5,743 nucleotides of DNA from Deltaproteobacteria bacterium. GTDB lineage: Bacteria; Desulfobacterota; DSM-4660; Desulfatiglandales; HGW-15. The translations under genes were made by a program, and so were the position numbers. The notes below the pieces were generated by a model. That model made no database searches. It saw nothing but the letters and a program-made list of their open reading frames with translations, and was not told the origin of the DNA. Shown here piece after piece: positions 3,401 through 5,743 of the stretch (position 1 is its first letter; the number at the start of each line of letters is the position of its first letter). The stretch is from positions 1 to 5,743 of the forward strand of contig JAGVAP010000052.1 of the NCBI GenBank assembly GCA_020060215.1, read 5' to 3'.

Positions 3401-5743
3401 CATCCGGGATGCCGTCGTGATCGCCACCGGGACAGCAGGAAACAAGGCGTCCCGAAGACTGGTCGCCTACATGGCGGCCGAATCACCGGAACAGATGTCG
3501 GTTGCCGACCTGCGGTCGTTCCTGAAAAACAGGCTGCCGGACTACATGGTCCCTTCCCTGTATACGGTGATGGAGTTCCTGCCCCTTTCACCGAACGGCA
3601 AGGTGGACCGCAAGTCGCTGCCCCTGCCCGATGAGGCCGCTCTGCCCGATCGCCCCCCCGACGTGGCCCCCCGCACACCGGTAGAGGAGATGCTCGCAGG
3701 GATCTGGAAAGATCTGCTCGGGCTGGAGACGGTCGGGGTACATGGTGACTTCTTCGACCTGGGCGGGCACTCCCTGCTCGCCACACAGCTCGTCTCCCGT
3801 ATAAGAAAATCGTTCGAGGTGGAGATTCCCCTTCGCACGGTCTTCGAATGGCCGACCCTGGCGGGGTTCGCGGAAAGGATCGAGGAGGCAAGGAGGGCAG
3901 GCCTTGGGATGAAGGCCCCTCCCATGCTGCCGGTCTCGAGAAAGGAAGAGCTGCCCCTCTCCTTCTCCCAGCAGCGATTGTGGTTCCTCGACCAGCTGGA
4001 GCCGAACAGCCCCTTCTACAACCTCCCTGAAATCGTCAGGCTCCAGGGTCCCGTGAACATTGGAGTCCTGGAACGATGTCTGAACGAGACCATCAGGCGC
4101 CACGATCTCCTGCGCACCTCCTTCCGAACGGTGGACGGCAGACCCGTGCAGGAGATCGCGGACCGCATGGAGGTGCGGCTTCCGCTCACGGATCTGCGGG
4201 CCTTGTCCGGAAAAGAGAGGGAACAGGAGGTCGAGCGGCTCGCGGCAGAAGAGACAGGGGAGCCCTTCGACCTCTCCCAAGCTCCCCTGCTCCGGGCCAG
4301 GATCTATGCGCTCGGCGAAGAGGAGCATGTGCTGCTTCTGGTCATGCACCACATCATCGGTGATGACTGGTCCACGAACGTTCTTGTCCATGAGGTGGGG
4401 GTGCTCTACGAGGCCTTTTCCAGGGGCCGGGCTTCACCGCTGCCCGAGCTTACCCTCCAGTACGCCGACTTCGCCCACTGGCAGCGGAAATGGCTGGTCG
4501 GCGAGGTGCTCCAGGCCCATCTCGATTATTGGAAGGAGCGGTTGACGGACCTCCCGCCCCTGCTCGAGCTCCCGACGGACCGGCCGAGACCGGCCGTTCA
4601 AGGCTATTCGGGGGATTATTGTCCGTTCGTGTTCGCCGAATCTCTGACCGGCGCAATTAAGGGACTGTGCCGCGAGGAAGGGGTCACCCTCTTCATGTTC
4701 CTCCTGGCGTCCTTTCAGGCCCTGCTTTACCGCTACACCGGTCAGGAGTCCGTGGCCGTGGGGTCGCCCATCGCAAATCGCAATCAGGCCGAGATCGAAG
4801 GGCTCATCGGGTTCTTCGTCAACACCCTCGTGCTCCGTTCGGACCTCTCTGCAGATATGAGCTTCCGGGCTCTCCTCAGACAGGCGAGGGAGAGGACGCT
4901 GGAGGCCTACGCCCACCAGGATCTCCCTTTTGAGATGGTGGTGGACGGGGTGCAGCCCGAGCGCAACCTCTCCCATTCCCCCCTGTTCCAGGTCATGTTG
5001 GTCCTGCAGAACAACCCCCTGCAGGCCCGCTCGCTTCCTGACGTGGACCTGACGATCCAATCCATGGAGGCCCACAGCAGGACCGCCAAGTTCGATCTCA
5101 CCCTCTTCATGCTGGAAGAAGGGGAGCGGCTGGCCGGCGCCATGGAGTACAACACCGACCTTTTCAATGCCGCGACCATCGAGAGGATGCTCGCCCATTT
5201 CGAAACGCTCATCACGACCGGAGTCAGGGACCCGGACCGGCGTATCTCGGACATGCCGATCTCCCTGGAATTCGAACAGCACCAGACGATCGAGGAGTGG
5301 AACGACACCGAAACCCCTTTGCACGACGGACTCCGTGCACACGAGCTTTTCGAGCTGCAGGCGAACCTCTCGCCGGATGCTGCTGCGGCGACGTGTATGG
5401 ATCGGAGCCTTACATTCGACGAGCTGAACCGCCGCTCCAACCAACTCGCCCGCTATCTTCAAGGGATCGGGGCCGGCCCGGAGACCCTGGTCGGTCTTTG
5501 TCTGGAGCGATCCCTGGAGATGCTCGTCGGCATGCTGGGCATCCTGAAGGCGGGGGCCGCCTACGTGCCCCTGGATCCTTCCTACCCTGCCGAGAGGCTC
5601 GCCTACATGATCGAGGATTCGGGGGTGCGGGTGGTCCTCACACAGGAGAAGCTGAAGGGACGGATGTCGGAGGTTGGAGGTTGGAGGTTGGAGGCCGGAA
5701 CCCGGAGGTCAGAGGTCAGAGGTCAGAAGTCAGAGATCAGAAG
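498..5743 (+). CDS. Non-ribosomal peptide synthetase, C-A-PCP-C-A(partial), 3' partial
   Basis: A multidomain cytoplasmic NRPS, open for 1748 codons with no stop. Order: C1 (about residues 22-455), A1 (481-1041), PCP1 (1060-1128), C2 (1153-1590), A2 (from 1615, cut by the edge). ATG 498 is the only usual start after the in-frame TGA at 438-440, and it puts the first C motif (SFAQQRLWFLDQ) at residue 25, as usual for synthetases that begin with a C domain. The ribosome site is weak. Module 1 has no epimerase, so it should add an L residue to the peptide delivered by the upstream protein's PCP; C2 then condenses it with the A2 substrate. Key residues are present: HHIISDG in C1, TSGSTGRPKG in A1, GGHS with Ser1092 in PCP1. 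Odd points: C2 reads HHIIGDD instead of HHxxxDG, and three in-frame repeat-derived insertions interrupt loops of A1 and A2. The final product is unknown. Confidence 0.96.
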   Translation, partial: MISTLPHQEIPGAIHEEEVYLFPTSFAQQRLWFLDQLEPGSAFYNIPVAVRITGRLDLGALHRSMNEIARRHETLRTTFASQGGVPVQVISPSISLEMPVADLRDLHGPMLDQEVQRLADEEARQAFDLSRGPLIRIRVLQIEEMESVLLLTMHHIISDGWSMNVFIGEMGVLYDSFSSGRPSLLPEPTIQYADFAHWQREWLSGEVLERQINYWKHRLGGPLPVLELPTDRTRPAVQSFRGGSLTYGLPRHLSDALKGFSIREGATLFMTLLAAFQVLLYRYTEQEDICVGTPIANRNRAETEGLIGFFVNTLVIRTDLSGEPTFRELLRRVREATMKAYENQDVPFEMVVEAVKPQRDTSYNPLFQTMFILQNFSPPSQDMRGLKMEMMGSETGTSTYDLTLSVSEGLHGLELAIEYNTDIFDRRTMELFLRRFHVLLDGISARPDSSICELPLMDPPETQRLLMEWNRTSPTQKRADFVHLLFEARADAAPDAIAIVGPDPDGSPGVQVTYRELNARANRVARRLRRLGVGPDSVVAICMEKSPDMIAGILGILKAGGAYLALDPMYPPARLRYMIEDSGVGVILTQEKLSALSDQLSALGVQGLPPTFNLQPPTVLCLDTDWPTIAMESSENLRVDMDPSNLAYVVYTSGSTGRPKGVMVEHENLLSAYMAWEDGYSLRPGMTHLQMASPAFDVFSGDLVRALCSGSTMALCPRDILLDPKGLYGLMCGEKVDCAEFVPAVLRSLVEYLQGTEQDLGSMRLLICGSDVWSMKEYQEFRRLIGSSARLVNSFGLAETTIDTCSYEACDPVLAGERVVPIGRPFSRMRMHVLDPRLQPQPTGVPGELFIGGAGVSRGYLRRPEWSAERFVPDPFEEMIGRRSEARGQRTETAEEGALSVGWVERSETHHGGQSGQGGGRLYRTGDMARYLEDGSVEFLGRMDHQIKIRGIRIEIGEIESTLKEYPGIRDAVVIATGTAGNKASRRLVAYMAAESPEQMSVADLRSFLKNRLPDYMVPSLYTVMEFLPLSPNGKVDRKSLPLPDEAALPDRPPDVAPRTPVEEMLAGIWKDLLGLETVGVHGDFFDLGGHSLLATQLVSRIRKSFEVEIPLRTVFEWPTLAGFAERIEEARRAGLGMKAPPMLPVSRKEELPLSFSQQRLWFLDQLEPNSPFYNLPEIVRLQGPVNIGVLERCLNETIRRHDLLRTSFRTVDGRPVQEIADRMEVRLPLTDLRALSGKEREQEVERLAAEETGEPFDLSQAPLLRARIYALGEEEHVLLLVMHHIIGDDWSTNVLVHEVGVLYEAFSRGRASPLPELTLQYADFAHWQRKWLVGEVLQAHLDYWKERLTDLPPLLELPTDRPRPAVQGYSGDYCPFVFAESLTGAIKGLCREEGVTLFMFLLASFQALLYRYTGQESVAVGSPIANRNQAEIEGLIGFFVNTLVLRSDLSADMSFRALLRQARERTLEAYAHQDLPFEMVVDGVQPERNLSHSPLFQVMLVLQNNPLQARSLPDVDLTIQSMEAHSRTAKFDLTLFMLEEGERLAGAMEYNTDLFNAATIERMLAHFETLITTGVRDPDRRISDMPISLEFEQHQTIEEWNDTETPLHDGLRAHELFELQANLSPDAAAATCMDRSLTFDELNRRSNQLARYLQGIGAGPETLVGLCLERSLEMLVGMLGILKAGAAYVPLDPSYPAERLAYMIEDSGVRVVLTQEKLKGRMSEVGGWRLEAGTRRSEVRGQKSEIR
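561..1862 (+). other. Condensation domain C1 (LCL type by motif)
   Basis: Residues about 22-455 of the second NRPS. Motifs in order: SFAQQRLWFLDQLEP (from residue 25), RRHETLRTTF, MHHIISDGW with His154-His155 and Asp159-Gly160, YADFAHWQ (from 192), IGFFVNT (307-313) and NQDVPFEMVV (around 345). His155 is the expected catalytic histidine for amide bond formation. All motifs look intact. Its position at the protein's N-terminus means the donor is a carrier on another protein, most simply the PCP ending at 223. Confidence 0.93.
2271..2351 (-). repeat. In-frame heptamer array in A1 (between motifs A2 and A3)
   Basis: Unbroken 7-base register on the + strand: AAGCTTT, CAGCTCT (2278), CAGCGAT, CAGCTCT, CAGCGCT (2299), CGGGGTT, CAGGGTT (2313), TGCCTCC, AACCTTC (2327), AACCTCC, AACCTCC (2341), AACC. 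Read on the - strand it is a GGAGGTT block, a transition, then an AGAGCTG block, the same layout as the array in A2 at 5669 onward, hence the - strand call. It encodes residues about 593-618, starting immediately after LTQEK. The reading frame is kept, and normal domain sequence (VLCLDTDW) resumes straight after. The loop looks roughly a dozen residues longer than I expect for this family. Confidence 0.88.
3142..3176 (+). repeat. In-frame heptamer array in A1 (between motifs A6 and A7), left part
   Basis: Five degenerate heptamers in register: GGAGGTC (3142), AGAGGCC, AGGGGTC, AGAGAAC, AGAGACG (to 3176). They belong to the same family as the right part of the array in A2 and are in the same orientation. 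A further GGAGGTC copy sits at 3231-3237, on the far side of the palindromic element, as though that element lies inside or beside an older heptamer tract. Confidence 0.75.
3198..3230. repeat. Palindromic dispersed element encoding VGWVERSETHH in frame
   Basis: Stem arms GATGGGT (3202-3208) and ACCCATC (3222-3228) flank a GCGAAGCGAA-rich centre containing the direct repeat AGCGA-AGCGA. It is translated in frame as residues 901-911. From memory, the same motif (GGATGGGT...AGCGAAGCGAAACCCATC) recurs as an intergenic repeat in many unrelated bacteria, and its reverse reading MMGFASLHPSYG is familiar from spurious ORFs; I could not search to confirm. Here it lies inside a coding adenylation domain without breaking it. 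Confidence 0.7.
3249..3257 (+). repeat. Nine-G homopolymer inside the NRPS coding frame
   Basis: Nine consecutive G encode three glycines at residues 918-920, directly before motif A7 (RLYRTGD). It lies at the right end of the second insertion. Such runs are prone to slippage; a one-base change would throw the reading frame off about halfway through A1. It could equally be a sequencing-length uncertainty, but the frame is intact with nine. Confidence 0.9.
3675..3881 (+). other. Peptidyl carrier domain PCP1
   Basis: Residues about 1060-1128. It starts TPVEEMLAGIWKDLLG and contains FFDLGGHSLLATQLVSRIR, with Ser1092 as the phosphopantetheine attachment residue. It carries the A1 amino acid and then the extended peptide to C2. 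A linker of about 25 residues leads directly to C2 with no epimerase domain between, so the residue should stay in the L form. Confidence 0.94.
3954..5265 (+). other. Condensation domain C2 with altered HHxxxDG motif
   Basis: Residues about 1153-1590. Motifs: LSFSQQRLWFLDQLEP (Ser1155), RRHDLLRTSF, MHHIIGDDW (His1284-His1285, Asp1289, Asp1290), YADFAHWQ (from 1322), IGFFVNT (1437-1443) and HQDLPFEMVV (from 1473). The catalytic second His and the structural Asp are both present, but the final Gly of HHxxxDG is Asp1290. C1 of the same protein has the normal SDGW. The rest of the domain looks healthy, so I infer an active or recently altered LCL-type domain rather than a decayed one. Confidence 0.9.
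5340..5743 (+). other. Adenylation domain A2, N-terminal part only
   Basis: From residue 1615 to the edge. Visible are the domain start HELFELQANLSPDAAA, motif A1 LTFDELNRRSNQLA (1638) and motif A2 LKAGAAYVPLDPSYP (1683-1697), then LTQEKLKGRMSE and the repeat array. Motifs A3-A10 and the substrate pocket lie beyond the window, so no substrate can be proposed. Confidence 0.9.
5669..5743 (+). repeat. In-frame heptamer array in A2 (between motifs A2 and A3), continues past edge
   Basis: Ten full heptamers in perfect register, then a partial: GGAGGTT (5669), GGAGGTT, GGAGGTT, GGAGGCC (5690), GGAACCC, GGAGGTC (5704), AGAGGTC, AGAGGTC, AGAAGTC, AGAGATC, AGAAG. It starts six codons after LTQEKL, the same place as the A1 array, but in the opposite orientation. 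It encodes a Gly/Trp/Arg/Glu-rich peptide (VGGWRLE then RSEVRGQ-like) quite unlike A-domain sequence. All codons inside the window are open; whether the frame survives past the edge cannot be seen. Confidence 0.9.

Larger units (their letters stand above)
1938..3620 (+). other. Adenylation domain A1, predicted ornithine-like substrate
   Basis: Residues about 481-1041. It activates an amino acid as aminoacyl-AMP and loads PCP1. Core motifs: A1 VTYREL (512), A2 LKAGGAYLALDPMYP (557-571), A3 YTSGSTGRPKG (from 651), A4 FDVFSGD (Asp697), A5 NSFGLAE (793-799), A6 GELFIGGAGVSRGYL (847), A7 RLYRTGD (921), A8 GRMDHQIKIRGIRIEIGEIE (from 941), A9 LPDYMVPS (1013) and A10 NGKVDRK with Lys1035. Aligning by eye to GrsA numbering, the pocket is D697, V698, G701, E740, L766, C768, S794, I802, D803, K1035. 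As I recall, ornithine domains of gramicidin S and tyrocidine read DVGEIGSIDK, two positions different. A5 deviates from NxYGPTE. Two repeat insertions (residues about 593-618 and 877-920) lengthen loops between motifs but leave the core motifs untouched. Confidence 0.9.

Noticed and set aside
4434..5462. Long - strand open frame of 342 codons opposite C2
   Set aside because: It is the antisense of strongly supported condensation-domain sequence in GC-rich DNA, where antisense frames stay open by codon bias; no recognisable protein features.
5669..5743. CRISPR-like array
   Set aside because: Units are 7 bases with no spacers and are translated in frame; not a CRISPR layout.

Overview
The window is a piece of a non-ribosomal peptide synthetase (NRPS) locus on the + strand of a GC-rich bacterium. 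It holds the last 73 codons of one NRPS (PCP end, stop at 221-223), a 274-base spacer full of short-period repeats, and the first 1748 codons of a second NRPS that runs off the right edge (start 498). The second protein reads C1 - A1 - PCP1 - C2 - A2 (A2 cut), that is, one full elongation module plus the beginning of the next. The upstream protein ends on a carrier domain with no thioesterase, and the downstream one opens with a condensation domain. The likely flow is therefore: upstream PCP hands its peptide in trans to C1; A1/PCP1 adds one residue; C2 passes it to the next module. The A1 pocket residues spell D-V-G-E-L-C-S-I-D-K, close to the ornithine code as I remember it, so an ornithine-like basic residue is my best guess. 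No epimerase, methyltransferase, transporter or regulator is visible.

The unusual part is not the NRPS but what sits inside it. The adenylation domains carry extra DNA made of 7-base tandem repeats, all kept in frame. One array (2271-2351) lies in A1 just after the sequence LTQEKL, between core motifs A2 and A3. A matching array (5669 to the edge) lies at the same place in A2, in the opposite orientation. A third insertion (about 3126-3257) lies in A1 between motifs A6 and A7; it combines heptamers, a palindromic element encoding VGWVERSETHH, and a run of nine G. The spacer holds related material: a heptamer run starting at the upstream stop codon, an octamer array and a 13-bp perfect inverted repeat. 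So several families of dispersed short repeat have colonised both the gap and the permissive loops of the synthetase. This recalls Rickettsia palindromic elements, but the units are different.

Organism: coding GC is high and the NRPS domains are of ordinary bacterial type. Heptamer/octamer repeats of this style remind me of Desulfobacterota (former Deltaproteobacteria) and of the heptanucleotide repeats of cyanobacteria. I lean to an uncultured Desulfobacterota or relative with low confidence; nothing here is taxonomically decisive.
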